Shown here in pieces: positions 44,728 to 57,400 of a DNA stretch of 64,000 nucleotides. Made by a program: the position numbers and the translations under genes. Every line of letters starts with the position of its first letter. Within the stretch, counting starts at the first letter, position 1. The notes beneath the pieces are model-generated. The model worked only from the letters and a program-made list of their open reading frames with translations, had not been told where the DNA came from and made no database searches. The stretch covers positions 1,116,001-1,180,000 of the forward strand of contig OX637625.1 in assembly GCA_951802195.1 (NCBI GenBank). Direction: 5' to 3'. The stretch is from Tausonia pullulans (taxonomy: Eukaryota; Basidiomycota; Tremellomycetes; Cystofilobasidiales; Mrakiaceae).

Positions 44728-45192
44728 TCTATTTATGGTTCTTCTTCCCCTTGATTCGACCATTCCTTCCACGCAACTTCTGCCCCCCTCCAACTTCATT
44801 ATTATTTGCTTCGTCCTCAGAGCCTACATAGAGTATCATCGGCTCGCTCTGCTCCTTGGTCCCTTGTACATACACACACACACCCTCCCCCCCCCCCTCC
44901 TACGTCTCAGCTTGTCATTGCTTCACATTCCCTCTTGTCGTTTTTCAGTCTCTCGCAGTCTCCTCGCTTGTTCGCAGCCCTAGTCATAGACAGTCTCCCT
45001 TCCCCCTACAAGATGCAAGATGTACCCTAAAAGGAAACCAGCTGACGATGAGAAGAGGAGAAGTAGAAAGGGCATACCTGCATAGGTTGAATGATCGAGA
45101 GGAAGGAGAGGAAGAGGGAGGAGGGGGGTCTGTCCTTGAAGAGGTGAGAGTAGAGGTGAGAGTAGAGGTGAATTTGAAACAGGGTGTTGGGT

Positions 45193-45208
45193 GGGGGGGG
45201 GGGGGGGG
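45193..45208. repeat. Poly(G) tract
   Basis: A run of 16 G in the 3' flank of the coiled-coil membrane protein gene. Confidence 0.95.
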
Positions 45209-45391
45209 AGCAGAAAGAAAGAGGAGAGGTGAAAGAACATAATACGAGCGGGAGGGGTAGAGAGAAAGAGGGGTATGAGGAGCACAAACGCTAGATTGTT
45301 TTTGGGAGTAAGAAAGAGAGAGCGAAATGAAGGGGATACCAACAGAGAGCGAGGAAAGGAAAAGAAAACTAGGGTCCATCGAGGAGGAAGA

Positions 45392-48300
45392 TCAAGCCAA
45401 CGTCGGCACCACAACAGCCTCTTCTCCACTGGCGTCGTCATCGTCCGCCCCTTCGACGACAACGAGTGGGACGGCCTTCCTCTCCTGGTGGTCCCCGCCA
45501 CACTCACCAGGACTAGGACCAGCCACCGCCTCATTCTCAGAGGCAGCAGCCGGTGCATCGCTGCCGAAAGCGGGGGGGATAGCGCCGCCAGACAACCCAA
45601 TGCTGCTTGGAGGCAAGGCGGCCTCCTCGTCCGAGGTGGAGCATTGACTCACGCTGACCTCATCCCACTCGGGCGTTGCGACGACTGTCGTTGCCGCCAC
45701 CGATGCAGAGGACGAAGCCCGGCGATCACGGGTCCTTCCCCTGTCGTCTGCATTGTCCTCCACGTTCGCACCCTCAAGCAGGAGCCCCATCTCGCCCTCA
45801 CCCTCGACAACATCGTGCTTGTTCATCTCAATCTCCGGCTCAGCGACCTCACCATCCGCAAGTGGGACGGCGTGCCGATTGTACCTCGGCACCGAGGCAA
45901 ATATGAGCGGGCAGTCGTCCGTTGACGCTGGGTGTGTGGACGTCGATGTTCGTGCGGGGAGCAGAGGCCGAGTGTGTCGAGCTGGGGAGGGGGAGAGCGA
46001 GAGATGGGAAGAGGAGGAAGCCGAAGCCGAGTGGGAGGAAGAACCGTCGCCCCCGTCGGATGAGCGGTCATGCATCATGGGAGGGGACGAAGGAAGAGGG
46101 GGAGGAGGAGGAGGGATGGAGGAAGCGAGGTGCGGGTGGGAGAAAACGGGCGGCGGCGGCGGCCCCGGGAAGAGCTGCTGCTGCTGAACAGACGAGGAGG
46201 GCTGCTGGGAGCTATTGAGGTCCGAGGGTCCGACACCGAGGCCGATGGGGTTCTTTCTAATCGAGGGGAAAGGTGCATCGAATCAGTGACAAGCTCGGCA
46301 CAACGGAGAACAAGGCCCAGCATCCTCCGGACTCACAAGACACTCAGCGCAAGATGATCGCTGATCGCGACAATCTCACCGTCCCCACCAACGCCAGCAT
46401 AGTTCGGGGACCTCGGGACCGGGTGACCCGTCGGTTGAGGCGGCTGATGTTGATGCTGTTGAGAAGAAGAGAAGGGATGGGGACTGTTGCTTGCTCCGAG
46501 CGGCAGCTGATGGAGGTAAGAGCTCGCTCCACGCGAGCTCCCATTCCCCAAGCCCTGACTGCTTGCGCTTCCTCCACCACCCCGCGAGTCCCGTCGCATG
46601 GGCGAGGACGAGGGTGATGGGGGACCACCACTTCCCACTCCTCCTCCGCCGCCGCCGTTCAACCCACCCGGTACAGGCAGATGCAATCCGCCCAAACTGG
46701 GACCACCTGGGCTGACATGCATCGACCCCGGCGGCAGGCTTCCCCCCTGTATCGGCGGCAACGGTCCTAGCGGTGCAGGCGGCGCAAGCCCCAGCTCCCT
46801 CAGGACGTTCTCGAGTGCCCTCGCGTGCTGGACGAGCTGGGCATGTGCTCCAGCGAGATGATGGAGTTGGAAAGCGAGTTCCGCCTCACGCCTTCGTGGA
46901 GGCGGAAGCGGTGCCATTGAGTAGGGCGATTGAGGAGACTGCTGCTGATGATGCTGTTGCTGCTGGAAATACATCTGCCTCAAAACACGCTCTCGCTCCT
47001 CGTTGAGCTCCCGCCTGGCCCGATGCAGCTCTGCAGAATTCGACTGAGCAGCAGCCTGAGCTGTCAAAAGCTCCGAGTTGGACCTCTCGAGCGCCGCATG
47101 AAGGGTAGCGATTTCCGCGTGGAGCTCGGCGTCGACAGAGGGAGCGGGCGTCGTGGGCTTGGTAGAGGTCGCTCGGGTTGAGGGCAGCGAGACTCCTCCT
47201 CCTCGATCACCATTGCCTATGCGTGGGGGGGAGGGGAGATCCCAGTCCCATTCTGGGTCTGCGGGGGGTCGCTGGGAGGCTGTAGAGGATGCGGAGGAGG
47301 AAGGCGCGCGGGTCTTGGTGGAAGTAAGGAGGCCGAGGGCGGCGCCTGGCGCAGACGAAGAGGCGGTCTCTGAGATGGAAGAAGCCTTCTTCTTAGGCGA
47401 CGGCGGCGACGAGGAGATGGTGTTCGTCGTCGTGGGGAGAGCCACCGTCCGCTCCAGAGGCGAGAGCGGAGCGACTCCTCCAGACGGCTGCTGCTTGATC
47501 GCCGATGACGGTGAAGAAAGCCGGTTTGGATCGTTCTTGGAGCGTGACTTGGACTTTGAGCCCTTGCGTCCTCCAGTAACGACGACAAACTCGGGCGAGG
47601 CCGGCTCGATAGAGTCCGTCGGGGTGGCGTCTGAGGAGGACGCCTGGTTATATTTGGCCCAAGAGGAGGGGGCCGTGGAGGCGAAGGAACTCGCTGATGC
47701 AGTGGCAGATGGTGTCGAAGGGATCGCTTTCGGGGTGGCGGCCGTTGTGGAGGAGGACGATGAGGAGGCGGACGCACCGGCCAGAGCAGCATTCATGCTG
47801 GCCGCCGACGCCGTCGAGGGAAATTCCTTGACGCCTTTTACGGCCGGCTCCTCGCCCAAGCTCGATGCTGTCCCAGTTGAAGGCGTAGGAGAGACGTCCT
47901 TAGTCGAAGCGAGCGGGGCAAGGGCACCACCGCCGCCCGCAGCCGCCTGGAGCTTGGACGATGATGATTTCCTTCGTTTTTTCGACGGCCCTGTGGTCGC
48001 AGGATGAGTCACTGACTTCGCAACCGAGCTCGAGACCGTCGTAGATGTGTCTGAGGAGCATGATCCGGCAGCGGTACTGGCTCCCGTCATCGTTGCTCCC
48101 GTCCCTGACGCGCTGCTCCCGTTTCCGCCGGCGCTTGCTGTCATCGTCGCTGCGCTGCCGAGGCTTTCACGTCGACTCAAGGCAGCGGCAGAAACAGTAA
48201 CCGATCCACCAGCTGCAGAAGGAGCAACAGCGCCAGCCGCGGCGGCGTTTACTTTGTCCTTGTCTTCCTCTCGTGCGAGCTCCTGGCGGACGCGCTCGGC

Positions 48301-48534
48301 TCGTTTAGCGCGTTGAGCGAGATCGTAGGCGGCTTTATGCCTCGCGATGTACCATCCGACGAGGCAGATGAGGATAATCCCGAGTGCAATGACGTTGGAG
48401 TTGAGGGCAGAGGACGTGCCGGAGATGGTGGTCTTGGGAGCGTACCGGCCTCGAGAAAGAGGGGGGACACCCTGCGCGGGGCGACGAGCCGCCGGGATCG
48501 GGGGCCGCTTGGGAGCAGGATGGGACGTTGGCAT
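45392..48534 (-). CDS. Single-pass membrane protein with low-complexity linker and coiled coil
   Basis: Predicted 1,020 residues in two exons, 48534-46337 and 46256-45392. A short cytosolic-type N-terminus is followed by one membrane segment at about residues 46-65 (NVIALGIILICLVGWYIARH) and a charged helix (RAKRAERVRQELAREEDKDK). About 350 residues of Ser/Ala/Thr-rich disorder contain a basic RKGSKSKSRSKNDPNR patch. A coiled coil at roughly 480-540 (AEIATLHAALERSNSELLTA, LHRARRELNEERERVL) follows, then Pro/Gly/Ser-rich sequence and an acidic C-terminal third (VAEPEIEMNKHDVVEGEGEM). No enzyme domain. The layout resembles tethers or membrane-anchored adaptors, but no family was recognised. Confidence 0.7.
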
Positions 48535-49662
48535 GGGCTGGTCGGATGGAGAGACCTGCGTGTTTTTTTTTGTTTGTTTGTGGATGGCGAGCTACTAAGC
48601 TAGCTGTCGACGTGTCAAGTCAGAGAGAGCGAGAGGTATGCAAAGGGACGAGACGAGGGCGAGCTGGTCGACGGTCGGGTCCAAGGGAACGTGCGCGTGA
48701 AGGGGGGATCGCGTTCGACGTGCTCAGTCGTCCCGCTGCAACGCTTAAGGTTGGGGTCTATCCGAAAAGAAAGGAGGATCCAGGGGAAAGAGAAGGGGAG
48801 ACGGGTCAGAATTCTGTCTGAGGCTAAGGGAAACGGCCAAGCCCTCTCATCGGCGTGCTGCCCGCCTTTGTGCAAGTGACGCGTCCCATCTTTGGGGGGA
48901 GAGGGAGGTCGACGCGCTCGATCCCTCGCTGTCTTCTGATCCAAGGGACGACTTGGAGCATGCGAGCAGCCCGTCGGACCAGACCTCGAAGAGATCGAGG
49001 TCCAGCGAGTCTCGCTTGCGGGCAGACAGGCGGAAGGGGGCGTGTGTTTCGCTGGCTTGCTCGTCGACTCACAGACGGCGGGCTCGCTGATCCAGGCGAG
49101 ACGAAACGAACGCCTACAATGGAAGGGTGCGAGGGGAAAGGAGGGGCCGGGTTGTTGCTCGGACGTGTCGCTCTCGCTCACTCGGTGGATGGTCGTCGTC
49201 GTCGAGATGCAGCAAGCGGGGAGGGGAGGACGGGGGTTTGATGCGAACAGTGTCCCTCTCTTCCAGCGCCTGGGGTCCTCGCTCAACCGGCGGCATCGTG
49301 TAGCGTCTGCCTGCCCCCCCCCCCCCCCCCCCTTTGCTCCGTAACTCGCAAATCTCCTCATTATGCATTCCGCCCGCACACTCGCCCGGATGAGGACGGG
49401 CGATGTCAGCAGGACTCCTGTCCGCTCTGCATGCGCCGTCCCTCTCTTTCTTGCTTCTTCTTATTCTCTCTTCCGTGCAGAGACGTGACAACATCGTCAT
49501 GCACCCCGCGGGGCAGACGGCGCCGTCGGGGCTGTTGTTGAGTTCATCGAGGATCACTCGTCACCCCTTTCTATCTCTCGTTCTCGTTTCAGCCCGCTCG
49601 CCCGGATTCCGGCCGCATATATCCACCTCGAAACGCCTACGAGACAGCACTCTTACCGCATC
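48535..49662. other. 5' flank of the coiled-coil protein gene, no gene seen
   Basis: About 1.1 kb. It contains an uninterrupted poly(C) run of 19 at 49314-49332. Overlapping antisense frames look like composition only. Confidence 0.5.
49314..49332. repeat. Poly(C) tract
   Basis: A run of 19 C in the 5' flank of the coiled-coil membrane protein gene. Confidence 0.95.
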
Positions 49663-49725
49663 TTGAGTCAACACCTCGCCAGCTCCCTCAGAACGCAATA
49701 CGATTTATCTTCGGATCCGAAGAAT

Positions 49726-50335
49726 GAACCAGGACCACCTTCCGGCGAGCAAGAGGGCCAAACGGCCTCCTCCGACCGGCTTGTGACGGACGGCGTGACG
49801 GACACGGGCCGGCAGGATTCAACTGGGGTGTACGTACCTCTCTCACACTTCTCCCTCCTTCTCTCCAATCTCAGCTATCCCCTGTCTGAGATCAGCGGCT
49901 GCATGAGGGCGTGGCTTCATTGCAGCCGGACGTTGCTGGACTCACCACGCAAGTGTTGATGCGTCATTGGAGTCGCCCCCTTTGCCAAGCGCACACGAGC
50001 GAGGAGGGCATTGCTGTAGCGCCGGATGACATTTGCAGCGCTAGTCGGGCACATGGACCAAGGAAATGGTTCTGTCGAGCCAGCCGTCTTCATCGACGAC
50101 AAAGGCTTTGCGTCAATCCTTTACACTCAGCGCGCGCCAACCACGACTTCTTTACCGATCATTTAATCCTCACCAGTCTTTACTCAGCCGATAACCAAGG
50201 AAGCATATCTCACCTCAAAATGCCTTTCCTGGTCTCGTTCATCGACATAGGGTAGACCAGCGCTACGCCCGAAGAACGGCCGCCCACCTGCGGGAGATGA
50301 GCACCAAGCCGTTCAAGTACTTGCTGGTGGTCTAG
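49726..50335 (+). CDS. Possible multi-exon hypothetical gene (tentative)
   Basis: Three plus-strand pieces have strong codon bias and can be read as exons: about 49889-49945 (RLHEGVASLQPDVAGLTTQ before a GTGTTG donor), 50021-50135 after a CTGTAG acceptor (MTFAALVGHMDQGNGSVEPA, VFIDDKGFASILYTQ), and 50253-50335 after GGGTAG (QRYARRTAAHLREM, STKPFKYLLVV then TAG). An ATG at 49726 (MNQDHLPASKRAKRPP, with an NLS-like run) could be the start, but the splice joining it to the next piece was not resolved. The product would be a small, probably nuclear protein. No family recognised. Confidence 0.35.
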
Positions 50336-51938
50336 TGGAGAAGAAGAGAAGGGCGGGCTGGCGATGTACTCAAGAGCCCTCCACGGTCTGGACGAGGAGA
50401 AGGAGGGAGGAATAGCTTCAGAACAGTCAGTGTACAGTAGTTGAGAAAAGGCGAACGTTGGAGTGAATGGCGTTCACGCAGGAACTGATGAGAGGACGAA
50501 GGGCGCGACGAGGAGCTTGGTGAGCCGCGTAGCTTCCAGTACACTCCAAAGAGATGGCTAATACGGAGCGAGAAGAAATCGTCGAGGAAGACGTAGCTTG
50601 TTCACCAGCCACCTTGCTCGGGGTGTGCAATGCCAACGGGATGACATGCTTGGCGACTGTTTTTGGCGTTGATCGACGATATGATGAGGATCGAGTCGTC
50701 TTCGGCCTCATCGGCGTTGGAGAATCGTCCTGGATGCTGCATGGATCAAGAACTGGTGGGTCAGGTCTCCAGAGTATGAGCGAAAGGAGACGGCCAGCTG
50801 GCTCACGGAATGATGAGAGTCGCAACATTCATTTCGGCATCTTCTCTTCTTGACAGTGATCTTGAACGAGAGATCAGGGAAACTTATGATGCAGTGGCCA
50901 GCACTGTTGATGTCAACTGGACGGATCAGGAAAGGAGGGAGCTGCTCGAGATTGCACGCCAAGCAAGATGACCAGCTGATGAAGCGAGTGCGAGAGCATA
51001 GGGGCAAAATCCAGGCAAGGGGCCTTGAAATGGCAAGGACCAGAACTTCCTCCAGTGATGAACATGACCCTTTTATTGACATTGAAGAGTGAACGACGGC
51101 GAAAGAAGTGGCAAGGCATGATAGTGATGACAGGAAAGCTGAGCGCTAAGTGACGTTGAGGGCATCCAGGTGAGAGAAGAGGCAAAGGGGTGGACATGAG
51201 AAGAGGACAAATAGTTCTGGCACCTTGTAATGTCTCCGCCATATCAACGACCGATCAATGATGCTCACGTCGAGAGGCCTTCGGGCTGGGCCCCCCAAAG
51301 TCCGCGAGCGCTTCGCCTGAGGGGTTGGTCAGCAATTGAGTAATCTATTTGCCATACATCATGGAAGGAGATGCCTCTCAACCAGCTGGCTGACTGACTC
51401 TTGAGGTCGTACTGGTCGACGCTTGGGCTTGAATGACCAAGGTACACACACACCACGCGCAGCCGACTTCGAAGCGATCTCCAAGTCGCCGGTGATGGTC
51501 GTTCGACCAAACGACCTGCAGAGCTCGATGTCTCCTAGATGTTTGGCATTCTTACCTTTGATCGTTCGGCCTCAGTCGCTGAGATGGCTCGACCTCCTGT
51601 CGAGTGCATTCTGGACTCTGGGTTGACCCGACGAAAGAGAAGCGCGCGGAACTCGATGCTCCAAGGAGGCGCGCATTTCTCTCGATCATCTTGCTGTGGC
51701 CATGGTGCGCTTTGAATGATTGTTCAGAAAAGCTCAGAACTTCTCGCCGCTGATGCGAAATGATGGTCGTCAAGTTGTAACCCGTCACCGAGTCGACAGT
51801 CGATGACGGCGGGGGGACAACTTCATCGAGGTCTTCGGTCAGCCGCGTGGGAGGCCTCGAAGTCGCCTCGACGCCCTCTCTTCCTCACGCGACCTCCCCT
51901 CCACCCTTTCTTCCCTCCCTCTCTCCTCCTTGAACAGT
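50336..51938. other. Lower-GC stretch with possible gene relic
   Basis: Fragments at about 50730-51092 on the plus strand read like pieces of a protein (AAWIKNWWVRSPEYERKET; NWTDQERRELLEIARQ; MKRVREHRGKIQARGLEMAR) but lie in different frames, so this looks like a broken gene or transposon-derived relic of unknown family. The rest, to the CUE gene start, shows no recognisable feature. Confidence 0.3.
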
Positions 51939-53052
51939 ATGATCGAGGACACCGTCGGAATCGTCAGTCCCGCTTGCCGCCTCCGATAGGTTCCATAGCT
52001 GCATTGTAGCGCTCGCTGACCTGACCCTCCCACCATGCAACAACGCTCAGATCGTCGCTGTTGCGGTAGTCTACTTTGTCGGCTCGTGGCTCTTCAAGGG
52101 TGAGTAAGCCTCTCCCGATACGAGCGGATGCCCTAGAGTGCTGTGGTCCCATCCGTCCAGTTAGTCGAGAGAGAAGCGACCGCTGACGCGCGCGCGCGTT
52201 TTCTCGATCCAGGCTCACCAACGCACCCCTCCAACGCCGCCTCCTCTGGTGGCCCTCCCGTTCTCGGCCAGGGAATTCTCCGTGGTGTGAACGAGTCCAT
52301 GGTCCGTGCCCTTTCTCGTTCCATGGGTTGAGCACGCTTGTATTGATTGACGGTCGCGCACTCCAGGTCGAGGCGGTCTCGTCAGCGTTCCCGGACGTCG
52401 CCCGCGAGCGCATCCTGTATGATCTCTCTCGGACGCGGAACGTTCAGGCGACCGTCGAGAAGATTCTTACAACTGGGGGGCTTCCTGCTGTGCGTGTATC
52501 GTTCGACCTCGAAGGGAGACCGCTGGACTGAAGCCACGCCTTCTTTCATGAGACAGCCTCCGCCCGGGCTGTTCCCTCCCTCGCCTCCTCCGCCATCTTC
52601 TGCTTCTTCTTCTTCTCCCTCCTCCTCTTCTACCAACCCATCCGGAAGCAATGCCACTTCTTCCCGCCGCCCGCAAACTCTCATCGATCGGTTCGATCTC
52701 ACCTCGCGCGTCGCCAAGGGCAAGGATGTCGACCGGGCCTTCTCCTCCGACCCTATCACGGGCGCTGCGCCGACGACGACGAAGTTTGCCGCTGCTGGAA
52801 ACGCCTCCAAGTGGGAGGCGACGGCTGAGGCGAGGGAGGCAAGCTTAAAGCGCAGGAAGGAGGAGATGGTTCTGGAGGCGAGGCGGTGAGTTCCTGGCCT
52901 TCTCCTCTCCGTTGTTATCAGTCCTCGCCCGGGGAAGAAGGCTGACCTGACCGGAGCTTTCTCAATTGGCTGATTGCGACTGTAGAAAACTCCTCGAGAA
53001 GAAGGCGGCGCGTGCTGCGGCAGAGACACTTGCTGGGACTGGTTCGAGCTGA
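51939..53052 (+). CDS. CUE-domain ER membrane protein (Cue1-like)
   Basis: Predicted 226 residues, exons 51939-51962, 52051-52099, 52213-52301, 52367-52489, 52557-52885, 52986-53052. An N-terminal membrane anchor (IIVAVAVVYFVGSWLF, residues about 8-23) is followed by a linker and a CUE domain at about 53-95: VEAVSSAFPDVARERILYDL then VQATVEKILTTGGLP, with the conserved FP and di-Leu-like ends that bind ubiquitin. A Ser/Pro-rich linker leads to a basic C-terminal helix (SLKRRKEEMVLEARRKLLEK KAAR) that fits a U7BR-type E2-binding segment. In yeast, Cue1 recruits Ubc7 to the ER for ERAD; layout and size match. The 24-nt first exon was chosen because it opens the anchor in frame. Confidence 0.85.
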
Positions 53053-53216
53053 ATGGCGCCTGGACCGTCGGTCGAGTATGAACATGGGAGGCACATTCAC
53101 ATGTCGATCTTACTGTTATGGGGTAATTTTTCAATCATTGCTTGACAAGCTCGGAGAGTCGAAGATCTGCTAGTCGTTCAGGGAGAAGTCGATTCTTTGT
53201 TCCATCGAAAGACGAC

Positions 53217-53717
53217 GAAGATCAAACTTGATTTATTGGGAGGAAAAGCGGCCCACCACCGGACAGTCGATCGGTGTCTTCGTCACTTCCCTCTGATTGA
53301 ACTCCATGTGCGTCGAAACCATCTGGGCGTCCAAGTCCGGGACTGCCACGGTGGGTGAGTCCTCCGGAAGACCCTCGGCCCCGTCACGTCTGCATCGCTT
53401 GGTAATACACTTTCAAGGAGCCCTCGATTATCTTCATTCACAATTTAGCCTTACTTCTGGTCAGCGAAGTCGCCCAGACTCTCTCGATTGACCTTATGGA
53501 GGAGAAGGAGACCCTCCACTCCCCCACCCGCGCTGAGGCCGGTCAATCCATCTTCTTAAAGCTCTTTGCCTCCATAGACTTGGAGACCGACGAGTACCCG
53601 CTTGAGCTCGAGTGTCTCTGTATCAACCCACATGGGACTCTGGAGTCGATGTTCTCTTCCTCGCTTGGCTCACAGCTGGCCGAAAGCGGATCTCCTCTCT
53701 CTCCCAGTCTTGGATGA
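53217..53717 (+). CDS. Possible hypothetical gene fragment
   Basis: Two plus-strand pieces join in phase across a good intron: one ending at 53350 (FPLIELHVRRNHLGVQVRDC, donor GTGGGT) and one from 53449 (ALLLVSEVAQTLSIDL…, FLKLFASIDLETDEYPLELE) to a stop at 53715-53717. No start codon was found upstream in frame. A further frame at 53772-54146 (GYLIQRKLGRLEVQIRSLLI) may be another exon or a relic. No domain recognised; it may be the remains of a gene convergent with RCY1. Confidence 0.3.
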
Positions 53718-54422
53718 GACTTCGGCTTCAGACGTTCGCCCTGGTTTTACGGTAACTGTCCCCACCTCAGGGTGATAGACTTCATCATGGATCCTGGACG
53801 CGACCTCCGTCGACTGCTAAGAGCCGAGAGGATGCGAAGTACCCTGGCCTCTATGCTGTCGAGCTCAAGATCGGCCGATTCCAAACTACCAGCGACATCG
53901 GCCCTCACGACGATGGCAACCCCCAGTGTGCCCCACAAGGGCTATCTCATACAGAGGAAGCTCGGAAGGCTCGAGGTGCAGATCCGCTCTCTCCTCATCC
54001 AACTGTATGGAACCGACCCATCGACGGCCAGCGGTAGTACAATTCTTACGAAGCACTCCGGTTCGTTCAGCTTGATCAACGTCTCGCTCGACGCCGAGGA
54101 ACCAATCGAGGGAGGATCAACTCTGCACCTCGATCGGCGAGACTGAGAGGTTATCACCCCCCTTGGGGAAAGCTTCAGTGTGACGATCGGAAGTCGCAGG
54201 GAAGGTGTGGGCGGGAGGACAGGGTGTAAACGGGAATAAAATATCGGCGATGGAGCAGTGAGTGGACTAATGACGGCGGCGTCGGAGGGAGAAGCGGTTG
54301 AATGGAGGGAACTAGCGTGTCCATTGGGGTGAACGGTCGAGGTGGAGACGTAGAAGAAAGACTGAGAGGGTGCATCTCCCTTACAACGAGATAAAATAAT
54401 TGACTATCTCTCGCAGTCCATC

Positions 54423-57400
54423 TCAGCAGATGACGCAGTCCTCCTTAAGCGAAAGCGAGTACATGGCGTTGTCCTGGAGCAAGAAGTGAAATAGAGAGAA
54501 AAGTCAACGTCAGTCACCGGCATAAGAGCATCGGCTGCTGGCAGAGCGAAGGGGCGAGCTAGCGACTCACCACTGTCTTTTCAATTCGCTTCCAGTCTGA
54601 TCGTCGCTGGATAAACTCGTACACACTATGAGAAGGGAAAAGCCGTTAGTCTTTCTGTGAGGGAAAGCGAACTGTGCGTCAAGCGCCTCACTCTTCTGGC
54701 CGGAATGTTCCGCCATAGCGGGTTACGTCTCGGACGATCTGCGCGAGATCCTTGGCATCCTCGACCTGAACAAAGTGCGGTTAGCAAGCCAGCTCGATTC
54801 TAAGATGAGATCTCGGCCCTTACGATGAAGACATGGCCGAGCATCTTGAGATTGGAAAAGTCATCGGTGACCCTGGGTGAGGAAGCGGAGGTCAGGCATG
54901 GCGGCTACACGACCAGGCTGGGCGGGCTGCTCACCTCGGTTGCTTTAGAGACGAGACAAAGGCGTGGTACGTGTTGAGGTCCGAGATGATCTGGAATCCG
55001 CCTTGGAGAGAGATAATCTGCCGCTTAAGATGTTTTTGGATGATGCTGGGTGAAGATGGGGGGGGGATTTCAGTTTGGGATTCTCTCTTCCTCATTCGCT
55101 CTCGCTGACGCTCATCCGCTCACCTCTGCAAACGAATGCCGACCTCCTGATAGAAAACTTCGAGAACATCCTTCGAAGTGCTTCCCTTGAGCAGGTTGCA
55201 GTGTATCTCGAGACTCGCTACCGCCTCTCGGCAACCCCTTGTGGGCCCCAAGTCCATGTCAACTCCTTCCATCGGGTAGTACTCTCTGGGACCCGTCCGG
55301 GAGGTGATGATGTACTCGACTTGGTCCATGAGGACCTCTATCCCAGCATTGAGACCCGCGGCGACGGCCTCGTCGAGGACGTTCTCGAACCGCTTCTTCT
55401 CGCGGACAACGCTGTTGAGGAAGTCGGTGCGGTCGATGTGGGGGACCTGTAAGCGTGGCTAGGTAAGTAAGAGGGAAGGGGAGGAGCTGCTGTTATTCGT
55501 TGGCGACCTACCATTTCCTTGTCAAAGTAGACCTGAACCATGCTCTGGATCGTATCTCCGACATGGACGAGTTCAAAAAACTGCAGCAACGGCGCAACGC
55601 TCGTCGCTTCCTCGTGTTCGGCCGGTTTGTACGTCCGCATCTGCTCCGTCGCAAGTCTGAACCCTGGCCCAATGTGCCGGTCGGCCATCGCCTGGAGGAG
55701 CATGATAAAAACCTCCTCGATCGTCTCATGGACGCGCTCCCCGACTCGACCAGGATACCGCTTGAACGTCTCGACGCGCTTAAGCGCCTCGCGATCGGCG
55801 TGGATGAGCTCGAGGGCCGTGTCGAGGGAGATGAGGAGCTGAAGAGACTCAAACGTCTCCTTAGGTGCGGGGGTGATCGCTCGCGATGGAGCCGCCGTGG
55901 TCGAGGTGGACCGGCCGTTGGAAGGCATGGCGAGCCTGGAGGCCGAAGGGATCGGAGCGGTCGTCGACGACGGCACAGCGAGCGTTGTCTTGGAAGCGTT
56001 GGTGGACGATGATACTGCCGTCGGAGGAAGGAGGTCGTCCTCATCGCCAAGCTCAAAGACTGTCGGGTCTGGCTCGCCGTGCTTCGAGTACGCCTCCGCG
56101 ACGACTTGGCTCTTGGCCGTCGTATTACTGCTGCTTCCCTGCCACTTGCTCGGATTGAGCATCGAGAAGCCGCTGACGGCAGCGTTGGACCCAGCCGAGA
56201 CGACGTAGACAGCCGTTCGGGGGATGATGGTGACAGGGAGGAGAAGGACATCTCGGAAACCGGCAAGGACGTTCTTCTTGACGAGCGCGGGGTTTTGCGA
56301 GGTGAGGAATGTCGTCGTTGCGGTTCCTGGGCCTTGCGACTGGGATGAGTCGTTCTTGAGCTTTGAGGGGAGGGGGGGCGGGGGCGAAATGTCAACTGGT
56401 AGAAATTTCAACGGGGCAAGCGAATGACGCACCCGAATATCCCACTCCTTGCAGATCTTATTCATCGATGCTTTGACCCAGTCAATCTCCTCATCGAGAT
56501 ACTCGTCCATGTTGAACTCGAACATCTTAAAGCTTGAGGGAGCAAGAACCGAAGATCAGCCTCGAGACACAGAGATATAGAAGCATGACCTTTCGCTCAC
56601 ATGAGATCCTCGACCTCCTTGCTCTGGACACTGCCCCCACCGGCCTTCTCGACAGCCTCGACGATCCTTCCCGTGACCGCATACACGGCCGCCGAGGCCC
56701 TCAAAAAGATATCGAGTCCGGACTCCCTTGCCCGCTCGAGTAACGGCTGGACGTAGCTCTCGCCAATGACATCCGATATGACGCGTTCGGTGAACATGCG
56801 AAGGACTTGGGAGGTTGGAGGAAAAACACGCATCGCGAGCTCGCCGGAGGAGGCGATGGCTGCCTCGACATGTGAGATAAAGGCGTCCATGGGGGTGAAG
56901 TTAAGTTGGGCTTCAGGAACCATCGGTGGGGTACTAAAGGGAGAGAAGGTAGTCAGTCGGCCACAGTATGACAATGAAGTAATGACTGAAGAGATATTCA
57001 CGCACAGGATGTTTTTCAGCGGATCCCACATGGACCCTCCCTCATAGAACAACTCCCTCCTCTCAATCCATACCCTCCCAACCTCCCACTCCTCGACCCT
57101 TCTCCTCTTCAGACCCGTCGATCCACTCCCACTCGTCGCTAACACCCACACATTCCAACCCGCGCTTGCCCAAAGCTTCATCGCCGCTTCGTCGCCCTTT
57201 TCGTCCGCCCCCTCGAACCCAATCAGACACGCCGCGTCGAACCGGTCTGCGGCGGCGAGAACGGACTGACGGATGACCTTCCATCGGTCGAGTGGCTGGA
57301 CTTGGGGAGTGAGGAAGGTGAGAAGGGAGACGAGGACGGCGGACTGTAGGACCGCGGCTGCAGGTGTGGATGAGAGCGAGGCGGGGAAGAGGAGCGAGAG

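Noticed and set aside
46333-48007. Long antisense ORFs over the coiled-coil protein (for example 284 codons at 47153-48007)
   Set aside because: Shadow frames of Ser/Ala/Thr-rich coding sequence.
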